A stretch of DNA of 64,000 nucleotides, taken from NCBI GenBank assembly GCA_030611265.1, contig JAUWQD010000004.1:1-64000 (forward strand), given 5' to 3'. Source of the stretch: Methanosarcinaceae archaeon (GTDB lineage: Archaea > Halobacteriota > Methanosarcinia > Methanosarcinales > Methanosarcinaceae). The notes beneath the pieces were generated by a model. That model had not been told where the DNA came from, made no database searches, and worked only from the letters and a program-made list of their open reading frames with translations. Shown here piece after piece: positions 46,109 to 55,982 of this stretch. Every line of letters begins with the position of its first letter. Positions within the stretch are counted from its first letter, which is position 1. Position numbers and translations under genes: made by a program.

Positions 46109-47833
46109 TCATCTATTTTGTATAGGTTCGATCAATTTGAATGCATCTACATCAACCAACCCTTTATCAGTAATCTTAAGAGACGGAATAACAGGAAGTG
46201 AAAGGAATGACATCTGAATAAAAGGAGCTTCAAGTTTGCATCCCATCTTTTTCACTATGTGGTGCAATTCGTTTAGTTTTTTATCAACATCGTATGCACT
46301 TTCGGTGCTGAGAATACCTGCAAAAGGAAGATGAAGGTAGTCTATTACTCTCTCTTTTGCGACCACGATTCCTCCTTGCAGTTCCTTGATCTTGTTCGCA
46401 CATAATGCCATATCTTCAAAATTCGTACCTATGAGAATCACATTATGCGAGTCATGTGCCATACTTTGCCCTATTGCCCCTTCCTTTAGATCAAATCCCC
46501 GAACAAAGCCCCTGCCTATATTTCCCGATTTCCCGTGGCGCTCTACCACGGCAATAGCGAGAATGTCCTGCTCTATATCAGGCAGGACAGCTTGTCCATC
46601 AGTTTTTAATTCCACAATACTTCTATTTGTAATAAGCTGATGTGGCACAATCTCTATGATTTGAGCCGAGACTCTCTTTTTTTTGGATTTTATCATCAGT
46701 TCATCTGATTTTATTTTTTTGTATTTAATTGTTCTAAATACATAATCAGGATACTCGATTGCTTCAACTTTTGGGTTTAACCTGCCCCGAAATATTACAT
46801 TTTTTATCCTGAAAGCCTGCAAATCATCAATTATTACAAGATTCGCTCTTTTGCCTATGCTTACTGATCCTACAATCTGATCTATCCTGAAATGACGGGC
46901 TGTGTTGATAGTGGCCATAGAAATTGCCTGAATTGGATCTATTCCAAGCTTGATCGCTGCTCTAACGATCACGTCCATGTGTCCTTTAATAAGGTCACCT
47001 GAATGTTTGTCATCAGTTACGAAGAAGAAGTTTTCGAGGGATATTCCATCTCTTAGCAACTTTGGGATGAATTCATCAAGGCTTTTTGCAGCTGAGCCTT
47101 CCCGAAGCATGATCTTCATACCGAGGCGCGCTTTCTCAAGCATTTCATCATAGGTTACGGACTCATGGTCGCTTGAGATGCCGGCATTGAGGTATCCGAA
47201 CAATTCTTTATTTTGCATACCAGGACAGTGACCATCTACAACGAGTTTTTTCTCAATAGCAGCTGCGATCATTCCAAGTTTTTCAGTATTCCCTTGTAGC
47301 ACTTCAGAGTAATCCATCACCTCACCAAGCCCGACGACATATTTTTCATCCAGAAATTCTTTTATCTCTAAAAGACCGATCTTCGCACCTGATGTTTCAA
47401 GCGGACTTGAAGGCACACATGATGAAATAGTGACAAAAACATCGATTGGTAGCCTTTTTGCTTCCTGCATAACAAGCCGGATACCTTTTGTGCCTAGGAT
47501 ATTAGCTATTTCATGCGGATCAATGACAATACCAGTTGACCCATGGAGGATAGATTGTTTTGCAAATTGCGTGAGTGTTACCATGCTTGACTCAAAATGC
47601 ACATGCCCGTCGATCAATCCGGGACATACGTAATCATTTTTAATATCAATGATCTTTGTTTTATCACCTTTGAGTCCCTCTACATCACCTATGCCAGCGA
47701 TGAAACCTGAACTTATGGCAATATCACCTTTTGTTATCTCTTTTGTGTTGACATTCACAATTCTGCAATTTTCAAGTACAGTGTCAGCCTTAATTATGCC
47801 TTCACCCGCGAAGATCTTCTCTCTTAAAAACAT
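46109..47833 (-). CDS. ade: Adenine deaminase
   Basis: A 574-residue amidohydrolase converting adenine to hypoxanthine and ammonia in purine salvage. The metal-binding HxH is in GLIDGHVHFESSMV near residue 77. Other conserved stretches are VIDPHEIANILG, VVDGHCPGM, GISSDHESVTYDE and VTDDKHSGDLI. The C-terminal domain (about 420-570) contains VERHGKSGNIGRGFVRGFDL and MAHDSHNVILIGTN, typical of Ade. Length is standard. It follows the AOR gene on the same strand by about 12 bases, so co-transcription is likely, though a metabolic link is not obvious. Confidence 0.94.
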   Translation of the reverse strand: MFLREKIFAGEGIIKADTVLENCRIVNVNTKEITKGDIAISSGFIAGIGDVEGLKGDKTKIIDIKNDYVCPGLIDGHVHFESSMVTLTQFAKQSILHGSTGIVIDPHEIANILGTKGIRLVMQEAKRLPIDVFVTISSCVPSSPLETSGAKIGLLEIKEFLDEKYVVGLGEVMDYSEVLQGNTEKLGMIAAAIEKKLVVDGHCPGMQNKELFGYLNAGISSDHESVTYDEMLEKARLGMKIMLREGSAAKSLDEFIPKLLRDGISLENFFFVTDDKHSGDLIKGHMDVIVRAAIKLGIDPIQAISMATINTARHFRIDQIVGSVSIGKRANLVIIDDLQAFRIKNVIFRGRLNPKVEAIEYPDYVFRTIKYKKIKSDELMIKSKKKRVSAQIIEIVPHQLITNRSIVELKTDGQAVLPDIEQDILAIAVVERHGKSGNIGRGFVRGFDLKEGAIGQSMAHDSHNVILIGTNFEDMALCANKIKELQGGIVVAKERVIDYLHLPFAGILSTESAYDVDKKLNELHHIVKKMGCKLEAPFIQMSFLSLPVIPSLKITDKGLVDVDAFKLIEPIQNR

Positions 47834-47845
47834 ATTTATCTAGCA

Positions 47846-49792
47846 CTAAGCGCGTGCACCTCCATGTGGATACTTGTCCAAAGACCAGAGAGGCGGACCG
47901 TTCCATTCTGAATAGGGGCCGTGGGAAAATATCTCATCTGCCACATATTTCAACCCTATTTGCTCCAGCCGCTCCCGCATCGGGATACCTGTTGTGGGGT
48001 CATAGCCATGCGTTTTATAATATTCTGTGAGCATTTCTTCATGCTTCTTCAGTTCCTCTTTACCTTGTCGCGTCTCTTTAACATCAAGCTTCTGAGGCAG
48101 ACGATCATGCTTCTTCGTTATCCCCTGTCTGACATTGAAAGCTCTTTCCAGGGTAGATATCCTATCCGCTGCTTCCACAAGCCCGGTATCATCAAAATCC
48201 ACACCGGTTGCCGCCCTCAGCAGTTTTGTAAGGCCATTCCACAGCGGGTACTTCCACACAAGAGGCACGGCACATGCCCAACTATTGACCGCTCCTTTGC
48301 AACGACCTATCGAATCAGTAAGCGTTGTAGCCCTTTCAGAGATGGTAAGTCCCTCTACAGGATCCGGAGACATCTGGGGAGGTAACATTCTCATCTTTAC
48401 AAGCATTTGGAAGAGATCTGGTTCATTCTCTCCGTAAGCCCAGCTCCTTCCCCTGAGGTGGTCTGCGCCTCTTGTCGATGTTGCATGGGCAAGGGCAAAA
48501 AGCCCAGGGGGATGAGGCCCACGGGATAGACCTTTAACATGATAACAATAATCCATTGCTCCTTTTCCGATAATTTTTGCAAGGTTATACAGACCTTCGG
48601 CGACCAGGTTGCCAAAACCTTCTCTCAGTGCGATTCGATGGATCAGTTCTATCTGGGCATCCGCATTGTTCCAATCAAGCGACTGCCCGCCTGTGTCCTC
48701 TTTGGTAATAATTCCCCGCTCATAAAGCTCCTTAGTAAAAGCAATAGTATTACCGAGCCCTATAACGCACATTCCATATTTATCAGCGAGGTTTTCCATC
48801 TCCATTATTGCGATTGGGTCGATGATACCGCAGTTTGTGCCAAGGCAGTCAATACATTCGAACTCAAGGGCTGAGCCGATTTCACCAGCACACCTGCCAT
48901 CCGGGATCCTGTATACATCCTTACACTTAACTGGACAACCATAACAACCCGTTCTCCCTATTTCGTATTTCTTCCAGCCATCTGGCGCAAGATCATCCGG
49001 AATTTCATCGGCATCCAAGTGTTTCTTAAAATTCCTGTAACCCGGATGCCAGTACATCATACCAATATGTGTGCCATAAACGGCGATTGCCTTACGTTGC
49101 GTCCGGTCTTTTAAAAAGAACTTCATATCCTCGCGCGCCAGTTGCTTGAACTCATCTGGTCGTGCAAGTTTCACCTTACCTGTGCCCCTGACAGCGATTG
49201 ATTTAAGGTTTTTCGAGCCCCAAACGGCCCCGCTTCCCCGAGCTGCAGAAGCATACTTATCGACTATAGTGGATGCGAACCTGACCAGATTCTCTCCTGC
49301 TTGCCCTATTCCTGCCACACTTGTTTGTTTTCCATGCCTTTTTTGAAGTATGTCTGTTGTTTCCCAGGTTGTTTTTCCCCAGAGATCCGATGCATCTTTT
49401 AATTCGATGTTCTCATTGTCTATCCAGAGATACTTTGGGGAGCTTGCCCTTCCAGTGATCACTATCTGGTCATAACCCGCCCATTTCAAGAACGTCGCGA
49501 AAGATCCGCCAGCATTTCCATCACCAAGGATGCCGCTGTAGGGCGAAAGGGTACTCACCTCAAGCCGACTCGTAAGTCCCAGAGGAGTACCTGTGAGAGG
49601 TCCAGGAGCAAGGCACAGGACGTTTTCCGGGTCCAGTGGGTCTATGCCGTGTTTTACCTCATCGAAAAGTGTCTTTGAGTTCAAACCTCTGCCGCCTATG
49701 AAATCCCTCACGATCGTCTCGTTCAGCGGCTGTTTTGTGATCTCGTTTTTCGTGAGATCTATCCTCAGAATAGTCCCTCTCCATCCGTACAT
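47846..49792 (-). CDS. aor: Aldehyde ferredoxin oxidoreductase (tungsten enzyme)
   Basis: A 648-residue tungstopterin enzyme that oxidises aldehydes to carboxylates with ferredoxin as acceptor. The N-terminal pterin-binding domain shows NETIVRDFIGGRGLNSKTLF and LAPGPLTGTPLG. The [4Fe-4S] ligands are in CYGCPVKC (about residue 288-295) and a distal CLGTNCG Cys region. Domain 3 includes RGADHLRGRSW. Length and motifs are complete. Which aldehyde is used cannot be read from sequence. It precedes ade on the minus strand. Confidence 0.93.
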   Translation of the reverse strand: MYGWRGTILRIDLTKNEITKQPLNETIVRDFIGGRGLNSKTLFDEVKHGIDPLDPENVLCLAPGPLTGTPLGLTSRLEVSTLSPYSGILGDGNAGGSFATFLKWAGYDQIVITGRASSPKYLWIDNENIELKDASDLWGKTTWETTDILQKRHGKQTSVAGIGQAGENLVRFASTIVDKYASAARGSGAVWGSKNLKSIAVRGTGKVKLARPDEFKQLAREDMKFFLKDRTQRKAIAVYGTHIGMMYWHPGYRNFKKHLDADEIPDDLAPDGWKKYEIGRTGCYGCPVKCKDVYRIPDGRCAGEIGSALEFECIDCLGTNCGIIDPIAIMEMENLADKYGMCVIGLGNTIAFTKELYERGIITKEDTGGQSLDWNNADAQIELIHRIALREGFGNLVAEGLYNLAKIIGKGAMDYCYHVKGLSRGPHPPGLFALAHATSTRGADHLRGRSWAYGENEPDLFQMLVKMRMLPPQMSPDPVEGLTISERATTLTDSIGRCKGAVNSWACAVPLVWKYPLWNGLTKLLRAATGVDFDDTGLVEAADRISTLERAFNVRQGITKKHDRLPQKLDVKETRQGKEELKKHEEMLTEYYKTHGYDPTTGIPMRERLEQIGLKYVADEIFSHGPYSEWNGPPLWSLDKYPHGGARA

Positions 49793-50172
49793 TTTATTCT
49801 CCTAATTCTCGGGCATATTTTGCATCTAAAACGCCGCGGAAGATGGTTGTAAAGCCCAGACAGTTATTTATCAGGTTTGGAAAATCGCTTCTGTTGCAAC
49901 GATGCGAGCTCCGGCTTCTTTGACTCCCCATGGCTATATCTCTCCGGTATCGGGTTTTTTGCACAGGCGAAAATCAAGCTATATCCCCAGCCATCTTTTC
50001 AAAACCCACTTCCTCGTTATTAGTAAATATATCTTGAATCACTATTAAAGGTTGACCATGAATTATTAAAAGTATGGGCAAACAAATGGACTTAAGGTTA
50101 GCACAAAAATATTTTGGCGGCTTGACTTATGACAGTTGGTGCACTGCAGAGAAAATATAGCATTGGGACTAC
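49793..50172. other. Gene-free stretch with an unidentified coding relic
   Basis: The bases directly upstream of aor contain its AGGAG site at 49796-49804 region. On the minus strand around 49880-49935 a short fragment PWGVKEAGARIVATEAIFQT is closed by stops at both ends and looks like a remnant of a lost gene, not identified. The rest shows no feature. Confidence 0.35.
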
Positions 50173-50400
50173 TTAAGAACTTATTTTCCAGATCGAAACG
50201 ATAAGGTCAATATATGAGCTAAATAGTTCAGACAGTGATCGACATACTGCACGGGGAAATGAATAATCATGTCGTAATTCGTTGTAAATCTGCGTTTGTA
50301 TTTGACGATTAAATGTCGATATGTATTCTTTGGAGATTTCTATTAACATTGCTGCCACCGAAACTGATTTGATGGAAAGGTATGATATTGTATTGGTCAA
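50173..50400 (-). pseudogene. Possible truncated gene, unidentified
   Basis: A 75-codon frame, MTNTISYLSIKSVSVAAMLI followed by IYNELRHDYSFPRAVCRSLS. The middle section is protein-like and could be the N-terminal part of a larger family (DUF1670-type proteins came to mind, without confirmation). It ends abruptly after a few atypical residues, suggesting truncation. It diverges from the nucleotidyltransferase gene at 50443. Confidence 0.3.
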
Positions 50401-50442
50401 ATGGGAGTATTTAAATTAAGAGCGCATGATCGTATTTGAAGT

Positions 50443-50760
50443 ATGATAACAGATTCAACAATCCAGACTGCTGTGCAACGTCTCAGGAAGGCGGCATCAC
50501 CGGAAAAAATAATCCTGTTTGGCTCTTATGCCCGAGGTGAAGCCAACGAAGACAGCGATCTTGATTTTTTGGTAATCGAACATTCATTACAAAGTCAAAG
50601 GGCTGAAATGGTGAGACTGCGTGATGTATTGCGCCCCATGCGTATTCCTGTTGATGTGCTGGTGACCAGCGTTGAAAAGGTTCGGGAATGGGGAAATTTG
50701 CCGGGAACAGTACTTTATGAAGCATTGCATGAAGGGAAAGTAGTGTATGAATCCTCATGA
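50443..50760 (+). CDS. MNT-type minimal nucleotidyltransferase
   Basis: A 105-residue nucleotidyltransferase with the pol-beta core GSYARGEANEDSDLD at residues 27-41, supplying the two metal-binding aspartates, and a third acidic residue in RIPVDVLV. Such proteins usually pair with a HEPN RNase as an antitoxin that adenylylates the toxin. Here the next ATG (50747) overlaps the stop, as HEPN partners do, but that frame (MNPHDAFGLQNRGL) ends after 14 residues. The antitoxin therefore appears orphaned. Confidence 0.88.
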   Translation: MITDSTIQTAVQRLRKAASPEKIILFGSYARGEANEDSDLDFLVIEHSLQSQRAEMVRLRDVLRPMRIPVDVLVTSVEKVREWGNLPGTVLYEALHEGKVVYESS

Positions 50761-50791
50761 TGCCTTCGGACTCCAGAACCGAGGTCTGTAA
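50747..50791 (+). pseudogene. Truncated HEPN-like partner stub
   Basis: A 14-residue frame, MNPHDAFGLQNRGL, overlapping the nucleotidyltransferase stop in the position and with the opening (MNPxD) typical of HEPN toxins, but cut off before the helical domain. Low confidence because of its length. Confidence 0.3.
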
Positions 50792-50838
50792 CTGCAGAAG
50801 GAATTTCGGAAAAATTGGTGTTTTGCAACTATACAATA

Positions 50839-50871
50839 GTTGTATGCAAAGTATCATACTCATCATACAAC
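50839..50871. promoter_or_regulatory. Nested palindrome, copy 1, upstream of archaeal ATPase gene
   Basis: Outer arms GTTGTATG and CATACAAC, inner palindrome AGTATCATACT (50850-50860). The unit recurs 79 bases further on, over the ATPase start. Likely a regulator binding site. Confidence 0.5.
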
Positions 50872-50917
50872 TTTTTTGCATGCAGTTCGAGGTAAAATGT
50901 TTCGCAATTATTAAATA

Positions 50918-50950
50918 GTTGTATGCAAAGTATGATACTTATGGTACAAC
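50918..50950. promoter_or_regulatory. Nested palindrome, copy 2, over the ATPase start codons
   Basis: GTTGTATG ... GTACAAC with inner AGTATGATACT (50929-50939). It covers the three candidate ATGs (50923, 50932, 50941) of the ATPase gene, so binding would affect transcription or initiation directly. Confidence 0.5.
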
Positions 50951-52314
50951 AATTTATCGACCGCGAATCTGAACTTGATTTTCTCAACCGCAAGTATGCT
51001 GAAAATTCCCCCCAAATGATTGTGCTCTATGGGAAAAGGAGAATTGGAAAAACCGAACTTACTAAAAAGTTCATGCAGGATAAAGAAGGGGTATACATCC
51101 TATGTACCAACGACAGCATGAAAGAGAATATCGAGGAAATGAAAGGTAAGTTTCGCAAGTTGACCGGAAAGGAGTATTTCTCAGATATTGATGTTTCATC
51201 TTTTTACGATCTGTTTAAGTATCTTTCACAGGAAATGGGTGACAAAAAAGCAGTAATTACAATTGATGAGTTCCCATATCTCATAGAACTGAATCGGGGC
51301 GTAGTTTCTGTGTTCCAGAAAATCTGGGATGAGCTGTTGGTTAACAATAATATATTCCTCATTATTTGTGGTTCATCAATGGGGATGATGGAAACTGAAG
51401 TTCTGGGCCATAAAAGTCCTCTTTATGGAAGGCGAACAGGAGAGTGGAATGTTAAGCCACTGATGTTCAAGCACATGAAACTTTTTTTTGATAATTATGA
51501 TACTGCAGATATGTTTAGGATCTGGGCAATATGTGGAGGTGTGCCTTATTATCTTCAAAAATTGGACGACTCCCTGACCGTTGATGAAAATATCAAGCAG
51601 ATGATCTTGAGAAAGGGAGAAATTCTCTATAATGAACCAAGGGTTTTACTAAGGGAAGAATTTAGGGAGCCTAAGGTCTATACACTTATACTCAAATACC
51701 TCTCACTGGGGTATAACACACAGGGGGAGATCTCATCTGCCACGGGCGTAGAGAAAGGAAATCTCTCAAAGTATCTTTCAGTGCTCGAAAATTTACATTT
51801 TATTGAGCATATATTGCCCCTTGGGAAGAGAAAACGTGGGATATATGAGATGAATGACCAATTCTTCAGGTTTTGGTTCAGGTTTGTTTATCCTAATATG
51901 TCAGATCTTGAGATTGGTTTGGTGGATGAGGTGTTTTTGCAAATCTCTGCTCAGCTCAACCCATATTACGGAAAAGAATTCGAACGTCTTGTTATTGAAC
52001 AGATACGTTTAAAGGAAATCCCGCTCCCATTTTCTTTTACTGAGGTTAGACGATGGTGGCACAAGGAGCAAGAGATCGATATTGTTGCTGTGAACCAAGA
52101 TACGAAGGAGATTCTTTTTGTTGAATGTAAATGGAAGGATCTGGATGAGCGAGATGCCGGCAGGGTACTTGCAAAACTTGAGAAAAAGTCCGATTATGTG
52201 CAGTGGAACAACGATTCACGTAAAGGATATTATGGGCTTGTTGCGAAAAAGATCGAAGGAAAAGAACACTTGCGTGAGAATGGGTATATGGTATTCGATC
52301 TTGATGATATGTAG
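50941..52314 (+). CDS. Archaeal ATPase with DUF234 C-terminal domain
   Basis: A 457-residue P-loop ATPase of the archaeal MNS-type family. It opens FIDRESELDFLNRKY, the typical start of the family, followed by Walker A YGKRRIGKTELTKKF at about 30-44 and Walker B AVITIDEFPYL near 108-118. A winged-helix segment follows at about 260-320. The C-terminal DUF234 domain contains IDIVAVNQDTKEILFVECKW, a PD-(D/E)XK nuclease-like strand with D and E-x-K. These proteins are frequent in mobile archaeal regions; their targets are unknown. The start at 50941 (MVQQF) is preferred over 50923. Confidence 0.9.
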   Translation: MVQQFIDRESELDFLNRKYAENSPQMIVLYGKRRIGKTELTKKFMQDKEGVYILCTNDSMKENIEEMKGKFRKLTGKEYFSDIDVSSFYDLFKYLSQEMGDKKAVITIDEFPYLIELNRGVVSVFQKIWDELLVNNNIFLIICGSSMGMMETEVLGHKSPLYGRRTGEWNVKPLMFKHMKLFFDNYDTADMFRIWAICGGVPYYLQKLDDSLTVDENIKQMILRKGEILYNEPRVLLREEFREPKVYTLILKYLSLGYNTQGEISSATGVEKGNLSKYLSVLENLHFIEHILPLGKRKRGIYEMNDQFFRFWFRFVYPNMSDLEIGLVDEVFLQISAQLNPYYGKEFERLVIEQIRLKEIPLPFSFTEVRRWWHKEQEIDIVAVNQDTKEILFVECKWKDLDERDAGRVLAKLEKKSDYVQWNNDSRKGYYGLVAKKIEGKEHLRENGYMVFDLDDM

Positions 52315-52500
52315 ATATCACGCGCATCATATCCATATAACTTCACGGCGGCATACAAACGCGCGCGTCTTTGATGTTTGTGTAGTTTCAAAAGCATTGT
52401 AGAATGAACTAATATGGATGATTTGTTTGTTGCGATAACTTTCACCCCGCTTGGCGCACATATATCTAACATTGTCTGTTTTTATAAAGGGGATTAAAGC

Positions 52501-52776
52501 ATGGTAAAACAATTGAAACATGACAGGCACACGGTACCACTACTCACCGATTATATGGTGTTTTCTCCAAAATACAGGGAAAAGATACTTGCCGGGAAAG
52601 TGGCGATGGTCGCGAAAGCAATTATCAGGAAGACCTGCAAGAATCTTAATGTTGAAGTCATTGATATGTCTGCAAGCCTTGACCACATCCACATATTTAT
52701 TCAGTATCCCCCACAATATTCCGTAAGCTTTATTGCTAAAAAATTGAATGGTAGAACCATCATAAGAAAAGGATAA
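52501..52776 (+). pseudogene. tnpA: Truncated IS200/IS605-type transposase TnpA
   Basis: A 91-residue Y1 transposase fragment. The HUH motif is present in LDHIHIFIQYPP (about residues 60-71) and the preceding strand reads YMVFSPKYREKIL. Complete TnpA proteins are about 130-140 residues; here the helix bearing the catalytic Tyr is missing, since the frame stops after NGRTIIRKG. It is therefore inactive. The upstream 150 bases may hold the element's left end but no clear hairpin was defined. It lies between the ATPase and the methylase gene. Confidence 0.85.
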
Positions 52777-52814
52777 TTGCAAATGATATTGGAGGAAAGA
52801 GCATAACGAGTGGT

Positions 52815-55800
52815 ATGTTGACACGAGACGAATCCGTCAAAATTGCATTGGATTCGGCAGGTTTTCTCACAGATAGTGGGGACTTTGTGGAGGGACTTGT
52901 TAATGCCGACAAAGCAAATAAAGATTATGAAATTAGCCTCCGCCATCACCTCATCATTGACGAGAGTCAAAAAGAGACTAAGATTGATTTTATTTATGAG
53001 ACACCTACAACTGTTAGGGGGAGACCAGGCCATCCTTGCATTTATTTTAAAATAGTCGATGACATTTCCGCACAACAGCAGGCAAAACAAATCAGAAAAC
53101 GTGTTTGGAACAGTGGGAGAGCTCCAGTTCTTTGGTTAATAACTCCAACACAGGTGCGTATATATGATGCATTCGCCAGACCAGAAAAAGATGAGGATGA
53201 AGAATCCCATATTTTGGATGTATTGAGATTGACTTCTGATGGATTGGAAGGTGTTGAGCAATTCAGGCGAGAGTTATTCGATACGGGTAAATTCTGGGAG
53301 AGTGACAAAGGACGGCTTATTGATCGTAATCAGCGGGTCGATGTCTCATTGTTGGACGACCTATGGGACACTGAGCGAATTTTAACTCATGACAATGGAG
53401 GTATTCCGGTCCATATTGCCCATACCCTCATTGGAAGGGCTATTTTCATGGCGTATTTATGGGATCGTAAAATAATCACTCCAGAATTCTTAAATGCGGA
53501 ATTTGAACATAGCAATATTAAGGATTTATTAACGGATAAAAAGCAGCTCTACAAATTTTTCAGATGGTTACGTAGTACATTCAATGGTGATTTATTTCCG
53601 ATAAAAGAGAATGAAGAAGATTTAGTTGACGATTTTCATTTGGATATTATCCGCAAATTCTTTGATGGCACTGATATGAGCAGCAAAAAAATTAATGATA
53701 ATAAAATAAGTTTCCAGCAAAGATTATGGCCATATAATTTTGATATAATTCCGATTGAATTGATAAGCAGCATTTATGAAATGTTTGCTCATTCAAAGGA
53801 TCCGGTCGATGCAAGAGCAAAGAGCATTCACTATACTAAGCTCCATCTAGTAGAATTGGTTACATCGCTGGCAATATTGGATTTACCAGATGATGCGCGT
53901 GTTCTCGACCCTGCTTGTGGCTCAGGCGTGTTTCTTGTAGATGCTTTTCGGAGACTTGTTTGGAAAAAGAGATTTAAATTGGGTAGAACGCCCAATCGTG
54001 ATGAGATTTGCCATATATTACTAAACCAGATACATGGTGTTGATATCGAACAGGGTGCGATTGAAGTCACCGCTTTTAGTCTTTATCTAGCATTATTAGA
54101 GCTAGATGAGAGTTTTACTGACCCGAAGGATATCAAGTTTCCGAAACTTATCTATCATCCAGGATGTGAAGGGGACTATCATCCAGTGCTTTATAATCAA
54201 GATATAGCGAATACTGAGCACGTGTTCAATCAGAATGAGCCATTCGCAAACCGTAAATTTGATCTCATTATAGGAAACCCTCCATGGACTGAGTTGAATA
54301 AAGATACAGCACCTCGGGACCCGGAAAACCCCGAAACTGGCAGACAATGGTTGCTCGAATACTGTCAGAAAAATAATATTCCTCATCGAAAACCCGATCA
54401 AGCCATTATGGGTCGCGTGAGAGATTTCGCCAGTGCCAATACTAGAATTGCCCTTATTGTTTCCAGCAGAATTTTCTATCAATTGGGAACAGGAGGGAAG
54501 TTTTGGTTGAGTTCATTTTTGGAGGAGAACTCGATTTTTATGGCAATCAACCTTTCTGATATATCCGAAGAAAATATATTGTTTGGTGGCAAAAAACACG
54601 GAGGGGGTAGGGGGTATCCAGGAATGCCTAGCAGCGTAATTTTTTATAACCCGCAGCCTCCAGATAACGATTCCTATGTCACATATATTTGCCCAAAATG
54701 GTACCCTTTGATAAAGAAGCGAGGTGAAATCGTTATCCACCCTCCAGATATCCAAATAATTTCTCTTATTCTGCTGCGTGACAAACCGTATCTATGGAAA
54801 ATAGCATTTTTGGGTTCACAAAGAGATTTTGAATTGATAGAAAAGTTAACCCGTAATCCTACTCTAAAAGAGGTTTTGAATGAAATTGGTATTAATGATA
54901 AAAAATACTGCAGAGGATATATCAAGGGTAATATGTCGAAAACTGCGACACAATATATTGGTTATCCGAATTTAGAGGCAGAAGAGGATTATAAATATTC
55001 TATAAATTCCAAGGAATTACCTGAATTCCAATACAAAGTATTAGAACGACCGAGAAATGCAGATATTTACAAAGCACCATTACTCATTGTTCGTAGAAGC
55101 CTAAAGGGGATAGAAACACGCAGTGCTTTTACTTTAGACGACACTGTTTATTCCACAACCTATGTTGGATTTTCATTTGATGGTGTAGATGAGCGATACG
55201 CGCACAGGATTAATGCGGTTTTTAACAGCAAGTTAACCCTATATTTAGCATTCATGCTTGGTCGAGAGTTGGTATGGTCTAGGCGAATTATAGAGGATAG
55301 TGATTGGCTTAATATGCCTTTACCCAAGTCAATTCTTAATCTGGATGACAATAGATGGGACGAAGTCATTAATATCGAAAATAAGCTCTGCAAATCGTGG
55401 AGACTGCTTTCATCACCGGAAATCAAAGAGTTGGAAGACTCCTTGTCCAAAATCATCTGCAACTTATATGGATTAAATGAAGATGAACATATTATTGTGG
55501 ATGATATGATTACGTATACAATAGACCTCTACTTAAACCGAAAAAAAGCGAAGACTAAGAGAAAAGGTATCAAACATACCACCTTGAATCAATTACAAAG
55601 ATATGCAGATAAATTATGCAAACAACTAAACAGCATCTTGGAATTCGAGGGAAAAAAACTCATTTATACAGTATATGACATTAGGAAAGATTCGCCATTG
55701 TCAGTCGTAGAGTTCAAACAGGTGTCTCAAACAACATCGAATCTGAAAAATTCAACAACAAAGATTGAAGGGCTTGAAAATTTATTGATCGAAATTTCAA

Positions 55801-55982
55801 ACAACCTTCAAAATCAAATTTCAGAACGTGTTTACGTCTGGGGACATCTTAGGGTATATGAAGGAGAACACCTTTACATCATCAAACCATCAGAAGAGCG
55901 ATTTTGGTCAGAATCCGCAGCTTTGAACGATTCTGATGCAGTCATTCGGGAGCATATGGAGGCTGTGAATGGAACATTATGA
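52815..55982 (+). CDS. Large N6-adenine DNA methyltransferase of a two-gene defence module
   Basis: A 1055-residue protein. The N-terminal 170 residues (DFIYETPTTVRGRPGHPCIY, WLITPTQVRIYDAF) resemble the N-terminal nuclease-like or recognition domains of type IIG and PglX-like enzymes, without a clear intact catalytic triad. SAM motif I DPACGSGVF begins at residue 365 and catalytic NPPW is at 488-491, so adenine methylation is expected. The C-terminal 400 residues contain target-recognition-like stretches. It overlaps the downstream nuclease-like gene by 14 bases, so the two are co-translated. It shows no helicase domain. Best read as the modification and recognition component of an atypical restriction system. 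Confidence 0.87.
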   Translation: MLTRDESVKIALDSAGFLTDSGDFVEGLVNADKANKDYEISLRHHLIIDESQKETKIDFIYETPTTVRGRPGHPCIYFKIVDDISAQQQAKQIRKRVWNSGRAPVLWLITPTQVRIYDAFARPEKDEDEESHILDVLRLTSDGLEGVEQFRRELFDTGKFWESDKGRLIDRNQRVDVSLLDDLWDTERILTHDNGGIPVHIAHTLIGRAIFMAYLWDRKIITPEFLNAEFEHSNIKDLLTDKKQLYKFFRWLRSTFNGDLFPIKENEEDLVDDFHLDIIRKFFDGTDMSSKKINDNKISFQQRLWPYNFDIIPIELISSIYEMFAHSKDPVDARAKSIHYTKLHLVELVTSLAILDLPDDARVLDPACGSGVFLVDAFRRLVWKKRFKLGRTPNRDEICHILLNQIHGVDIEQGAIEVTAFSLYLALLELDESFTDPKDIKFPKLIYHPGCEGDYHPVLYNQDIANTEHVFNQNEPFANRKFDLIIGNPPWTELNKDTAPRDPENPETGRQWLLEYCQKNNIPHRKPDQAIMGRVRDFASANTRIALIVSSRIFYQLGTGGKFWLSSFLEENSIFMAINLSDISEENILFGGKKHGGGRGYPGMPSSVIFYNPQPPDNDSYVTYICPKWYPLIKKRGEIVIHPPDIQIISLILLRDKPYLWKIAFLGSQRDFELIEKLTRNPTLKEVLNEIGINDKKYCRGYIKGNMSKTATQYIGYPNLEAEEDYKYSINSKELPEFQYKVLERPRNADIYKAPLLIVRRSLKGIETRSAFTLDDTVYSTTYVGFSFDGVDERYAHRINAVFNSKLTLYLAFMLGRELVWSRRIIEDSDWLNMPLPKSILNLDDNRWDEVINIENKLCKSWRLLSSPEIKELEDSLSKIICNLYGLNEDEHIIVDDMITYTIDLYLNRKKAKTKRKGIKHTTLNQLQRYADKLCKQLNSILEFEGKKLIYTVYDIRKDSPLSVVEFKQVSQTTSNLKNSTTKIEGLENLLIEISNNLQNQISERVYVWGHLRVYEGEHLYIIKPSEERFWSESAALNDSDAVIREHMEAVNGTL

